Source: CCMP332 sp040218795 (GTDB lineage Bacteria; Bacteroidota; Bacteroidia; Cytophagales; CCMP332). From it: a stretch of DNA of 64,000 nt. Positions 1-8,142 of this stretch are shown in pieces. The notes beneath the pieces were generated by a model. The model worked only from the letters and a program-made list of their open reading frames with translations, did not search any database and had not been told where the DNA came from. The translations under genes and the position numbers were made by a program. The DNA is taken from contig JAVJQT010000003.1 of the NCBI GenBank assembly GCA_040218795.1, forward strand, positions 485,937 to 549,936, read 5' to 3'. Position 1 is the first letter of the stretch. Each line of letters opens with the position of its first letter.

Positions 1-2
1 CA

Positions 3-380
3 TTTCTATGGGATGAAATAAAGATTCCTGTTCAATTTGGCAGCAATTATGATAAAGCCACCGAATTAATTGAAAAAGTAGGAAAGGAAGTTAGTGGTGA
101 ACTTTCTAATATGTCAAAAGAAAGATGGATGGAATTACAGCAAAAATATCGTTTAGAGGAAGCGCAAACAGAACCCATGGTCTCCTTAATCGCTAATGAT
201 AATTGGGTTGAATTTACTTTGCGTTATGTTGTAGAATATAAAAAACGCAGAATTACCAAAACAAAACTTTTTAAAAGTATTCTAAAGCATATTGAAACAG
301 AAGGAAGTGAAATTAAATTGGCATCGGCTACCTTCCATCTTGTGGATGCCCCGGATTTTAATGTGACTTTGAAAAAGTAA
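3..380 (+). CDS. Mechanosensitive ion channel MscS-family protein, C-terminal part (partial)
   Basis: The reading frame is open from base 3, so the gene begins left of the window and only its last 125 residues are seen. The visible part has a beta strand (IPVQFGSNYDKA), a helix, and the strand-rich end of the cytoplasmic C-terminal domain of MscS-like channels, including VEFTLRYVVEYKKRR and a helix (TKLFKSILKHIE) before the last strands. In this family that domain forms the cytoplasmic vestibule of a tension-gated channel that relieves osmotic downshock. The ATG at 111 is internal, not the real start. The membrane domain and pore helix are outside the window, so the assignment rests on the C-terminal fold alone. 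Confidence 0.7.
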   Translation, partial: FLWDEIKIPVQFGSNYDKATELIEKVGKEVSGELSNMSKERWMELQQKYRLEEAQTEPMVSLIANDNWVEFTLRYVVEYKKRRITKTKLFKSILKHIETEGSEIKLASATFHLVDAPDFNVTLKK

Positions 381-465
381 CATCACAATAATTCAATAGA
401 TAAAGCAGATCTCCAATAAAATCAAAACGTCTATTTTTTTAGTTTTTTAAATAAAATTATATATT

Positions 466-484
466 TACTTTGTATTTCAAAGTA
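466..484. promoter_or_regulatory. 19-bp palindromic operator, copy 1
   Basis: Perfect inverted repeat TACTTTG-TATTT-CAAAGTA, ending six bases before the ATG at 491. An identical 19-mer, and the same four following bases (CTTT), recurs before creD at 1718. The left arm resembles a Bacteroidota -7 element (TAnnTTTG) but is one base short. A bound dimeric repressor would block initiation here. The winged-helix protein encoded two frames downstream is the obvious candidate ligand; that link is inference. Confidence 0.7.
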
Positions 485-490
485 CTTTCT

Positions 491-1105
491 ATGAAAGAAG
501 AAAAATATAAAAAGGATCTGGAAGACATTAAGGAGATCATGAATCGATCCTCCAGGTTTGTTTCGCTCAGCGGAATGTCCGGGATTTCAGCGGGTGTAAT
601 TGCCTTAATTGGTGCCTATGCAGCGCATAAAATGGTTTATTCTCAGCAATTGGGGATAAAACTGCTGGAAGGCCTTGTTCCGATTCGAAATGTGGAATCG
701 CTAGTGCTAATTGCGCTGGTCACTCTTATTGCAGCCATATCAGCGGCTGTCTTTTTCACGGTTAGAAAAACAAAATCTCAAAATCAGAAAGTCTGGGATT
801 ACCAAACTCAAAGACTAATTGTTAATCTGTTTATTCCATTGCTGACAGGTGGTATTCTTTGTTTAATGCTCCTGTTTAAAGGCTTTTTAGCCTTACTTGC
901 TCCCTTAACATTGATCTTTTATGGCCTGGCACTTGTCAATGCCAGCAAATTCACATTGCATGAAATCCGCAGTCTGGGTTTAATCCAGATAATACTCGGA
1001 CTTATTGCAATCAATTTTATTGGTCATGGTCTTTTGTTTTGGGCCCTTGGATTTGGGTTAATGCATATTTTATACGGAATTATCATGCAGGTCCGCTATA
1101 AGTAA
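491..1105 (+). CDS. Multi-pass membrane protein of the creD-linked module
   Basis: A 204-residue protein of unrecognised family. A longer frame from a TTG at 470 would start inside the operator, so I choose the ATG at 491 (MKEEKYKKD). A charged N-terminal helix of about 30 residues is followed by five or six hydrophobic segments (about residues 38-60, 78-98, 118-138, 142-162, 170-202), separated by a short basic loop (RKTKSQNQK). It heads an operon: its stop overlaps the start of the winged-helix gene by one base (TAATG), indicating coupled translation. The arrangement suggests a membrane partner or sensor for the cytoplasmic regulator, but nothing in the sequence proves that. Confidence 0.8.
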   Translation: MKEEKYKKDLEDIKEIMNRSSRFVSLSGMSGISAGVIALIGAYAAHKMVYSQQLGIKLLEGLVPIRNVESLVLIALVTLIAAISAAVFFTVRKTKSQNQKVWDYQTQRLIVNLFIPLLTGGILCLMLLFKGFLALLAPLTLIFYGLALVNASKFTLHEIRSLGLIQIILGLIAINFIGHGLLFWALGFGLMHILYGIIMQVRYK

Positions 1106-1395
1106 TGAAAGATATACTTAAAGACTTAAATAAGGCATTTGAGAATAAAATTCGATTGGGGATTATGTCTGCGCTTGTAGTCAATGATTATATGGATTTC
1201 AATTCGCTTAAGGAATTGCTGGATGTAACTGATGGCAACCTTGCGAGTCATTTGAAAAATCTGGAAAATGCGGATTTTATTAAAGTCAGGAAAGAATTTC
1301 TCGATAGAAAACCTAATACAAAATACTATGCCACTAAACTAGGCATAAACACATTTAAAAAACACATCAATGCTATAGAACAATTACTTAAATAA
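1105..1395 (+). CDS. Small winged-helix transcriptional regulator (HTH_34/ArsR-MarR-like)
   Basis: A 96-residue single-domain DNA-binding protein. Residues 15-40 form the first helices (KIRLGIMSALVVND, FNSLKELLDV), residues 43-59 a recognition helix (DGNLASHLKNLENADFI), and residues 60-78 the beta wing with the basic RKEFLDRKPNTKYY stretch. The C-terminal helix could mediate dimerisation. No metal-binding cysteines are present, so a metal-responsive ArsR role is unlikely. It is the only regulator in this four-gene group. Two identical palindromes, before its own operon and before creD, make it the likely autoregulator and creD repressor. That is inference from arrangement. Confidence 0.88.
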   Translation: MKDILKDLNKAFENKIRLGIMSALVVNDYMDFNSLKELLDVTDGNLASHLKNLENADFIKVRKEFLDRKPNTKYYATKLGINTFKKHINAIEQLLK

Positions 1396-1405
1396 ATTTC
1401 AGATT

Positions 1406-1690
1406 ATGAGAATCAATAGAATAAAAATCATTTTGGGAATTGTAGCCTTATTGCTGCTTATCCCACTAGTCGCCATGCAATTGAGTGATGAAGTAAATTG
1501 GACAATCAATGACTTTATCGTCATGGCTTTACTGCTTAGCGGATTCGGAATATTGGCCGATTTGGTACTGCGAAAAGTCAGAAAAATATCCTTGCGTATC
1601 ATAGCCTTCATTGCCATTTTTTCTGTATTTGTATTGGTTTGGGCCGAACTTGCCGTAGGTATTTTCGGAACCCCATTTGCAGGAAATTAA
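1406..1690 (+). CDS. Small hydrophobic membrane protein in the creD-linked operon
   Basis: A 94-residue protein with three predicted membrane helices: about residues 7-25 (IILGIVALLLLIPLVAM), 35-54 (FIVMALLLSGFGILADLVL) and 63-86 (LRIIAFIAIFSVFVLVWAELAVG). A basic loop (RKVRKIS) between the second and third suggests a cytoplasmic side. It lies 10 bases after the regulator gene and ends 27 bases before the creD operator, so it is probably last in the first transcription unit. I recognise no family. Confidence 0.75.
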   Translation: MRINRIKIILGIVALLLLIPLVAMQLSDEVNWTINDFIVMALLLSGFGILADLVLRKVRKISLRIIAFIAIFSVFVLVWAELAVGIFGTPFAGN

Positions 1691-1717
1691 ATCATTAAAA
1701 ACTTTTTTTTAAACATA

Positions 1718-1736
1718 TACTTTGTATTTCAAAGTA
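1718..1736. promoter_or_regulatory. 19-bp palindromic operator, copy 2 (creD)
   Basis: The same perfect inverted repeat (7-bp arms, 5-base spacer) as at 466-484. It ends 15 bases before the creD ATG at 1752. Its presence shows creD has its own promoter rather than depending only on read-through from the upstream operon. Which protein binds is inferred, not seen. Confidence 0.7.
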
Positions 1737-1751
1737 CTTTTATTCACTATT

Positions 1752-3089
1752 ATGAAAAACGAACAATCCATCTTTGACAAAATCAACAACTGGATAAAAA
1801 ATTCGGTCATGTTGAAATTGGTGATCATCACCATTCTTATGTTATTACTCTTAATCCCCCTTTCCATGATATTCGATATTATTCAGGAAAGGGAAAATCT
1901 GAATCGCGAGGTAGCTGAAGATATTAATTCCAAATGGGCAAATTCTCAAAAAATAACCGGGCCAATTCTGACCATTCCGCTTATTTATCAATATCAAAAT
2001 GAAGATAAAATTGAATCAATTACCCGTCATTGGAATATTTTACCTGAGGAACTCAATATTACCGGTATTGTAAACCCCAAATTGCTTCGAAGAGGAATTT
2101 ATGAAGTCGCTGTTTATTCCTCTGAATTAAACATCGAAGGTTATTTTGATATCCCTGAGCAAGTGGAACAGGTTGGATTAAAAGAAATTCTTTATGACCA
2201 ATCCTTTGTGACATTTGGAATATCTGACCTGAGAGGTATAAAAAACAAAATTGAATTTGACTGGAATGACAAAGTACTGAGTGTAAATTCAGGATCGAAA
2301 ACCAAATCTATTATCCCATCGGGAATTAATATTCAAAACTTAAATATTTCTGAAGAATCAAAAGCTAAAATTCATTATAATATCAAACTGAGTCTTCAGG
2401 GGAGTACAAACATTTCTTTTTCACCACTCGGAAGCACTAGCGCGGTAAAATTAAAATCAAGTTGGAAATCGCCGAGTTTTAAAGGCACCTTTTTGCCAGA
2501 TGAGAGAATCCTAGATGAAAATGGATTTGAAGCCCAATGGATGGTACTTAAACTAAATAGAAACTTTCCCCAATCCTGGTTTGACAATAGCTTTTTAGCC
2601 GAAATAAATGCCTCTTCATTTGGTGTAGACCTACTTATCCCCGCAGATGATTATCAAAAATCCAACAGGTCGGCAAAATACGGTATCATGACCATCGCAT
2701 TGACTTTTTTGATATTCTTTCTGGTGGAAGTTATAAACAAAAGAAAAATTCACCCTTTTCAATACGCCTTGGTCGGACTCTCTTTGTGCCTATTTTATGT
2801 TTTGCTTGTTTCACTTTCCGAACATCTGCATTTCAATACGGCTTATGTATTATCCTCAACAGCAATCGTATTGATGATAAGTCTGTATTCTTTAAGTGTT
2901 TTTAAAGCCAAAAAATCGAGTTATTTGCTAGTTATGGCTCTGACAGGGATTTATACATTTCTGTTTATTACTTTACAAGTCGCTGATTATGCCTTGCTGA
3001 TAGGCAGCATTGGATTAACACTAATTCTTGCAATTACCATGTATTTCACACGAAATATCGACTGGTATAAATTAAATATTGAGGATTAA
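1752..3089 (+). CDS. creD: Inner-membrane protein CreD
   Basis: A 445-residue protein close to the usual CreD length of about 450. The start is the ATG at 1752 (MKNEQSIFDKINNW); an upstream TTG would fall inside the operator. It has an N-terminal membrane helix (about residues 22-45), the characteristic following segment (ERENLNREVAEDI, then GPILTIPLIY), a large extracytoplasmic beta-rich domain to about residue 310, and five or six C-terminal membrane helices. CreD is linked to envelope integrity and colicin tolerance in enterobacteria, where CreBC controls it; no two-component system is visible here. A bidirectional terminator follows at 3102-3138. Confidence 0.92.
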   Translation: MKNEQSIFDKINNWIKNSVMLKLVIITILMLLLLIPLSMIFDIIQERENLNREVAEDINSKWANSQKITGPILTIPLIYQYQNEDKIESITRHWNILPEELNITGIVNPKLLRRGIYEVAVYSSELNIEGYFDIPEQVEQVGLKEILYDQSFVTFGISDLRGIKNKIEFDWNDKVLSVNSGSKTKSIIPSGINIQNLNISEESKAKIHYNIKLSLQGSTNISFSPLGSTSAVKLKSSWKSPSFKGTFLPDERILDENGFEAQWMVLKLNRNFPQSWFDNSFLAEINASSFGVDLLIPADDYQKSNRSAKYGIMTIALTFLIFFLVEVINKRKIHPFQYALVGLSLCLFYVLLVSLSEHLHFNTAYVLSSTAIVLMISLYSLSVFKAKKSSYLLVMALTGIYTFLFITLQVADYALLIGSIGLTLILAITMYFTRNIDWYKLNIED

Positions 3090-3101
3090 AATGCTTTAAA
3101 T

Positions 3102-3138
3102 AAAAAAAGCTCCATCAATCTTGATAGAGCTTTTTTTT
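3102..3138. terminator. Bidirectional rho-independent terminator
   Basis: An A-run, then a stem of GCTC-c-ATCAA with TTGAT-a-GAGC (one C/A mismatch) around a two-base loop, then a T-run. Flanking A and T runs let it work on both strands. It sits between the convergent creD (+) and the coiled-coil gene (-). Confidence 0.85.
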
Positions 3139-3156
3139 CAATAAATTAAATGGATT

Positions 3157-3588
3157 TTACTTTGAATCATCAAACAATTCTTTCATTTTGGCTTGCAATG
3201 ACTCAAAATCTTTTTCCAAAACAGTATAGGCCTCGTCAAAATCTTTTTTGACATTATCCCAGTTGTCATTATTTACGCTTTTGGCCTCCTTCATTGATCC
3301 CTCTATCTTTTCTTTACTTAGGATCAATTCTTCCCTGGTTTCTTCCAGCGCTTTTTTGGCTGTACCTTCACTCATATCCAGACGTTTTTTAACATCATCC
3401 AGAGCATCGTCAATTTTGATTTGCAAGACCTTCATTTCTTCCAAAGTCTCCTCTTTTGCCTGATTAAACGATTTTTTCATTTCGCTTTTCTCTTGAGCAA
3501 AGGTTTTTCCTGATGGACCCAATATTAGAATTGAAAGAAATACTGTGGCAAATAATGTTTTTATAAAATCACTTTTTGTCGTTTTCAT
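3157..3588 (-). CDS. Secreted coiled-coil protein of unknown function
   Basis: A 143-residue protein with a signal peptide (about residues 1-31, hydrophobic core FATVFLSILILG, cleavage likely after TFA). The rest is almost entirely charged alpha helix rich in Lys and Glu, with heptad-like spacing (EEMKVLQIKIDDALDDVKKR and following), consistent with a periplasmic coiled coil. No lipobox cysteine is present. It is monocistronic and convergent with creD, sharing the terminator at 3102-3138. Apolipoprotein/late-embryogenesis-like helical stress proteins look similar, but I cannot assign a family. Confidence 0.75.
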   Translation of the reverse strand: MKTTKSDFIKTLFATVFLSILILGPSGKTFAQEKSEMKKSFNQAKEETLEEMKVLQIKIDDALDDVKKRLDMSEGTAKKALEETREELILSKEKIEGSMKEAKSVNNDNWDNVKKDFDEAYTVLEKDFESLQAKMKELFDDSK

Positions 3589-3988
3589 AATATTGTTTTT
3601 GTCTATATAAAGAAAAACACATGCCAGGCGCGGAAAACGTTTCTATGCAATATTATATATGTCTCTATGTGTAAAATATAATGCAATGGGGAATTTTCTC
3701 TACAATAAAACCCTTTGAATCCAAGAGTATAATTTCCTGCTACCAATAATACAGTGCACTTTGTTAATTGTGAATGGGCAAGACTTTATTGCCATTTGTC
3801 GAATGATTTGCTAATGCCAGGTATTTTTATCGAAATGCAGGTTAATACTCAATAGACTAGTTAAAAAATGATTATCTCAAAAAAAAATTAAAGAAAGTCT
3901 AAAATAAAAAGTAAAATTAACTGTCACCGCGAGGTCAAATCCGAATAATATTAAATTTTAACTTAGATTATTAGCCAAATAAATTCTC
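3589..3988. other. Intergenic region, 400 bp, divergent
   Basis: This AT-rich spacer separates the divergent coiled-coil gene (-) and heme lipoprotein gene (+), so it should hold two promoters. I found no full TTG-N19-TAnnTTTG match, no strong hairpin and no credible small ORF. Short A-runs around 3880-3915 are the only composition feature. Confidence 0.5.
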
Positions 3989-5158
3989 ATGAGTAAGTAT
4001 TTTTTTACCTTATTTCACATACTATTTGTGTTCACATTATTGTCTTGCGTACATGATCCTGTAAGTACTTCTCCTGAAGCACCTACTGCACTCAGGTATG
4101 ACCCCGATAGTTTGGCAGTGGAAATTGGAACAGTAGCCAATTCTGAAAAACCTGAAATATTAGGTACAGGACCTTTCGCGTTCGATTTATTTACAGAACC
4201 TGTATCAGATGGAAATATTACAATCAATTCTCAAGGTGTGATTGAGGTCTCTGAAAATATAGCAGAAGGTGTTTATTCGATTGATGTGATCGTTCAAAAT
4301 GAAGCAGCAAGTGTAGAGTTTTCAAAAGCTTTTACTGTTCGGGCTTTCATAGTTCCCGAAGAACCGACTCAATTAATTTATACCCCTTCAAGTGCCAATT
4401 TTTTATCCGGTTCGGCATTTAGTTCAAATATTCCTGACATACAGGGTAGCCCTCCATTTTCCTATTCAATATTAGAGAATCCTCAAGAGGGTATTATTAC
4501 AATTGATGATCAGGGCATAATATCAAGCAGCCCTGCCCTTGAGGTAGGTACATACGTTCTGGATATTGAAGTAGCAAATGTAGCCGGCACGAATACTTTT
4601 GATGCTGCTTTTACAATCAATGTCAGTAGCTCAGCAACAGCTCCATCCAACCTTAATTACGCAACTAATACACTTACTCTGATCCAGGGTAATTCTGGTA
4701 ACTCAGTTACCCCCGGTTTAGATGGTACAGCCCCTTTTTCATTTAGTATTACTTCAATCCCCGATGCAGCAGGAAATATTACAATTGACAATAATGGAGT
4801 GATTAATGCAAGTGCTTCTCTGGACACCGGTAATTATGAAATTTCAGTGACTGTTGGCAATAGTGTTGATACAGTTGTATTTACAAATATTTACAGTATA
4901 CAGGTCAATCCTGTTCCCCCTGTGACATTTCTTAATGATGTGCGTCCCTTGATTCTACAAAAATGTAGTTCATGCCATACAGGGGGATCACAAATTAATT
5001 TTACCATTTATGCCAATGCTTCATCAGGAATCAACACTATTCTAGACAGGGTACAAAGAACTCCCGGATCAAGTGGTTTTATGCCCAATAATCGTGCTCC
5101 ACTATCAAGTTCAGAAATTCAATTGCTTCAAGATTGGTTAACGGGGGGCTTACAATAG
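3989..5158 (+). CDS. Lipoprotein with three Ig-like repeats and a C-terminal cytochrome c domain
   Basis: A 389-residue protein. Residues 1-20 are a lipoprotein signal ending in the lipobox LLSC (Cys20). Residues about 30-310 hold three tandem modules of about 95 residues, each with a PT.L.Y-like opening, a G..PFSFSI or PFAFDL segment, G.I.I..QGVI, and a closing G.Y...V.V.N strand; these resemble He_PIG/cadherin-like Ig folds. Residues 326-330 are CSSCH, a c-type heme attachment site, with a likely distal Met365 in GFMP. The C-terminal about 75 residues match small cytochrome c modules. It would be an envelope-anchored electron carrier or heme sensor held away from the membrane by the Ig stalk. 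Partners are not in the window. Confidence 0.82.
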   Translation: MSKYFFTLFHILFVFTLLSCVHDPVSTSPEAPTALRYDPDSLAVEIGTVANSEKPEILGTGPFAFDLFTEPVSDGNITINSQGVIEVSENIAEGVYSIDVIVQNEAASVEFSKAFTVRAFIVPEEPTQLIYTPSSANFLSGSAFSSNIPDIQGSPPFSYSILENPQEGIITIDDQGIISSSPALEVGTYVLDIEVANVAGTNTFDAAFTINVSSSATAPSNLNYATNTLTLIQGNSGNSVTPGLDGTAPFSFSITSIPDAAGNITIDNNGVINASASLDTGNYEISVTVGNSVDTVVFTNIYSIQVNPVPPVTFLNDVRPLILQKCSSCHTGGSQINFTIYANASSGINTILDRVQRTPGSSGFMPNNRAPLSSSEIQLLQDWLTGGLQ

Positions 5159-5209
5159 AAATCTGATATTCAATAAGTCAGAAGTGCCTGCATTCAGAAT
5201 ATAAGCAAA

Positions 5210-8137
5210 TTAATTTCCTAATTGCTGGGCTTTCTGTTGAAACTGGTTGGCCAGGGCTTCATTGCCTTGTTGTCTGTAAATATTGGCCAAAGTCAGATAA
5301 CCCTGTCGGAAAGCCGGCTGGACTTCTACCGATTTGTTTAAAAACTGAATCCCAAGAGCTGCATTGCCAAGATTGAGATGAGCAATTGCCGAATAGTAAT
5401 ATCCCTGGACTTGCTCCGGATGGTGCTCGATCATTCTTTGATAGACTTTTAATCCGGCATTGAATTTCTTTTGTTCCATGAATACTCTACCCATTTTTTC
5501 TAAAGCCTGCATATTTCCCTTGTGCAACTGAAGACATTCATTATAAGCTTTAAGCGCTTCCTCAGTATTTCCCAAAGAAGCATAAGCATCTCCCAGGTAT
5601 TGCCAAACGACTTCGTTTTTAGAATCGGTCTCGAGATAGGATTGAAAATATTCAATTGCTTTTTGTGCATCTCCATTTTTCAATGACTGATAAGCTTTAA
5701 AATCCAAATCGCTTTTCTTTTTAAATACGGTGGTCAGTACTACTCCTTTTTCTTCGACATTGTGTAAAACAAGTTCTTCAGGCGGCCAGTTGTTTTCAAT
5801 TAATGACTTATCCGTAAAACGCGATATAAATATCCCATATTCGTAATCTTTACTTATCCGATCCTCATAACGGAGATACCTGGAACGTAAATTGGGAGCT
5901 ACCAGCTTTAAATATTCCCTGACTTCTTTGTAACAATTTGAAGCAATAATAACGGTATCTGTACGATTGGCGAGCTTTTCATTTTCTACAAGCCAATCTA
6001 CCCCTTGTTTTAGGGAATTCATGTAATAATCGGTTTCGTATTCTCCAAAAGCTTTTTCCAGACCACCAAAAGCCTCATTGAAATAGACAATCTGATTGGG
6101 ATGTGATTCAATCATCCATTTTAGAGGAAGCGCCAATCCTATAAGAAAGACTACAGCAGAAGCATAAGAAACCGCCTTTTTAGGCATGTCAATCAATTCA
6201 TTCCATGCCAGTGCCGCCAGGACAACAAGGGGAGGCCAAACAAATAGAAAATGTCTCCAGCCATCATATACTGTTGAATCCTGATAGATCGCATAAACGA
6301 TTGGAAATACAATAGCGAAAGCCACCATAAACAGCTCCATTGCCTTGTATTTTTTAAAAAGTCTAAAAGAAAGTAGCACAAAAAGCCCCAGACCTATCAA
6401 AATGACGAGTGGATTGGCTATGGACATCCAGTGGATTTCATAGGACCATGGTAATTGATCGGATTTGATCTGTAATCCCTTATACAATACCGTAACGATT
6501 GTATCGTAATTGGTCATTTTACTCAGTGCCTCAAAAGGATTGGTCAAAGGCGCTTGCAAAGCGTATGGCCAGGAAATAATTCCAAGGAAATAAGAGAAAA
6601 AGGCCATGATTAGGCCGTATTTAAATATTCTACCAAAATCTTTGGACCAGTCGAATTGTTTTTTTCGGTTCAACAGTACCATTTGTATTAAGGAAAACAA
6701 TCCGATGTATCCGAAAAGTAATAATCCTCCTATACGAATATTCAAAGCCAATGCAATCCCAAGAGAAACAAAGAACATGTCCCTGAAGGCCGGTTTGGGC
6801 AATCTTTTAACAAAACGTATGATATAGTAAAGCGTGAAAATACTGGCAGCCGCAAATGGAATATCCTTGGGATTATTCATTGAATGTGCAAATAAACGCG
6901 GGGTCAGGATAACCATTAGAAGGGCAAATACTGCTGTTCGCCAACTTCCCGAAATTTCTCTGGCTACCAATCCGGTAAATACAAAAGCCAGAACTCCAAA
7001 AAGAGCATTTAGAAAATGTCGAACTCTCCAGATATTTTCCGCATCGATGGCATTGTAAATTATGGCTGATAGCAATTCAAAGCCGCCGCTGTAATATTTT
7101 ATCTTCTCATATCCCTGAGATCTTTCCTCTTCGCTTAGGACAGCATCGTCGCCAAGGAAATAGTAATTGTATATCTTTTGTCCATAATCATTTTGTATCC
7201 ATTCATCACCCGAAATGCCATAATCCTTGCTCAAATACGGCATGAGAAACAAGATAAAAATGGAAAGCACAACAAAGACAAAACGGTAAATCGCTTCGGT
7301 TCTGAATTTATCGTATGTCGGGAATTTTGCAGTCTCGATATATCCGAAGGCTGTTTTTGAAAAATTCTTTACAGGCACAATGAAAGCCCAATATATAAAC
7401 AGGCCAATCGCGATGTGCCAGGTTTGAAGAAACATCTTAATCGAATCCTTTACCACGCTCACCTTGCTTTCATCAACGGCTTTCCAAACAACAGGAAGTT
7501 CTTTTATAGGTATTCCCAATAAATGTGCACGTCTCAGGATTTCGACATCGTGCGCCCATCCTTTTATTCTCATTTCTCCAAAAAGTAATTTACCTATTTC
7601 CGAAGGGTACAATTTAAAGCCGCATTGCGTGTCTTTGATATGCAATCCCGTAAATAACCTGATGATCGCATTGTAAACGATACCTATAAATTTTCTAAGT
7701 GCTTTTTCCTTGAGCTGCGATTTCGGATGTGGCCTCGACCCTATCCAGATTTCATTTTCCTGGTATTTGCCGCCTTCTGACTTTTTCCAATCCTCGATCG
7801 TCATGGGGTCGGTAGCCATATCAAAATCAAGCGTCAAAATGAATCTTCCTGCAGCATCAGCTACTCCTTTTTTTAATGCGCCTCCTTTTCCTGAATTTCC
7901 GGGAAGGCTGATGATTCGAATCTGCTCTGAGCTTTCTAGCTCTTTGAAATGCTCATGTTCCTTTATTAATTCCTCTCCTCCATCCTTACTCCCATCATTT
8001 ACGAGAATTACTTCGTATTTGTGATTGTATTTTTTAGAAAAATTAATCAAGCCTTCAAAAAGAAGGGGCACACGCGACTTCTCATTGTAAAAAGGAATGA
8101 TCAGTGATAATTCGTATGGAAATTCTTTTTCGCTCAA
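5210..8137 (-). CDS. Fusion: GT2 polyprenyl-phosphate glycosyltransferase, GT-C membrane glycosyltransferase, TPR domain
   Basis: A 975-residue three-part protein. Residues 8-240 are a GT2 domain of the dolichyl/undecaprenyl-phosphate sugar synthase type: VNDGSKD at 46-52, nucleotide-binding DFDMATDP at 104-111, and the QCGFK and GWAHDVEIL motifs. Residues about 240-740 contain about ten membrane helices with PMT/ArnT-like signatures: acidic GDE in the first loop (310-312) and NNPKDIPFAAA. Residues about 806-975 hold four or five TPRs. The start is a TTG; no ATG is available near it. It could make a lipid-linked sugar and transfer it to an extracytoplasmic acceptor. It lies five bases after the methyltransferase gene, so the two are probably co-transcribed. 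Confidence 0.85.
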   Translation of the reverse strand: MSEKEFPYELSLIIPFYNEKSRVPLLFEGLINFSKKYNHKYEVILVNDGSKDGGEELIKEHEHFKELESSEQIRIISLPGNSGKGGALKKGVADAAGRFILTLDFDMATDPMTIEDWKKSEGGKYQENEIWIGSRPHPKSQLKEKALRKFIGIVYNAIIRLFTGLHIKDTQCGFKLYPSEIGKLLFGEMRIKGWAHDVEILRRAHLLGIPIKELPVVWKAVDESKVSVVKDSIKMFLQTWHIAIGLFIYWAFIVPVKNFSKTAFGYIETAKFPTYDKFRTEAIYRFVFVVLSIFILFLMPYLSKDYGISGDEWIQNDYGQKIYNYYFLGDDAVLSEEERSQGYEKIKYYSGGFELLSAIIYNAIDAENIWRVRHFLNALFGVLAFVFTGLVAREISGSWRTAVFALLMVILTPRLFAHSMNNPKDIPFAAASIFTLYYIIRFVKRLPKPAFRDMFFVSLGIALALNIRIGGLLLFGYIGLFSLIQMVLLNRKKQFDWSKDFGRIFKYGLIMAFFSYFLGIISWPYALQAPLTNPFEALSKMTNYDTIVTVLYKGLQIKSDQLPWSYEIHWMSIANPLVILIGLGLFVLLSFRLFKKYKAMELFMVAFAIVFPIVYAIYQDSTVYDGWRHFLFVWPPLVVLAALAWNELIDMPKKAVSYASAVVFLIGLALPLKWMIESHPNQIVYFNEAFGGLEKAFGEYETDYYMNSLKQGVDWLVENEKLANRTDTVIIASNCYKEVREYLKLVAPNLRSRYLRYEDRISKDYEYGIFISRFTDKSLIENNWPPEELVLHNVEEKGVVLTTVFKKKSDLDFKAYQSLKNGDAQKAIEYFQSYLETDSKNEVVWQYLGDAYASLGNTEEALKAYNECLQLHKGNMQALEKMGRVFMEQKKFNAGLKVYQRMIEHHPEQVQGYYYSAIAHLNLGNAALGIQFLNKSVEVQPAFRQGYLTLANIYRQQGNEALANQFQQKAQQLGN

Positions 8138-8142
8138 AATGA

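Noticed and set aside
470..490. Upstream TTG start for the first membrane protein (and the like at 1722 for creD)
   Set aside because: Both would translate the shared palindrome (MYFKVL), explaining the apparent N-terminal similarity; the ATGs at 491 and 1752 fit better.
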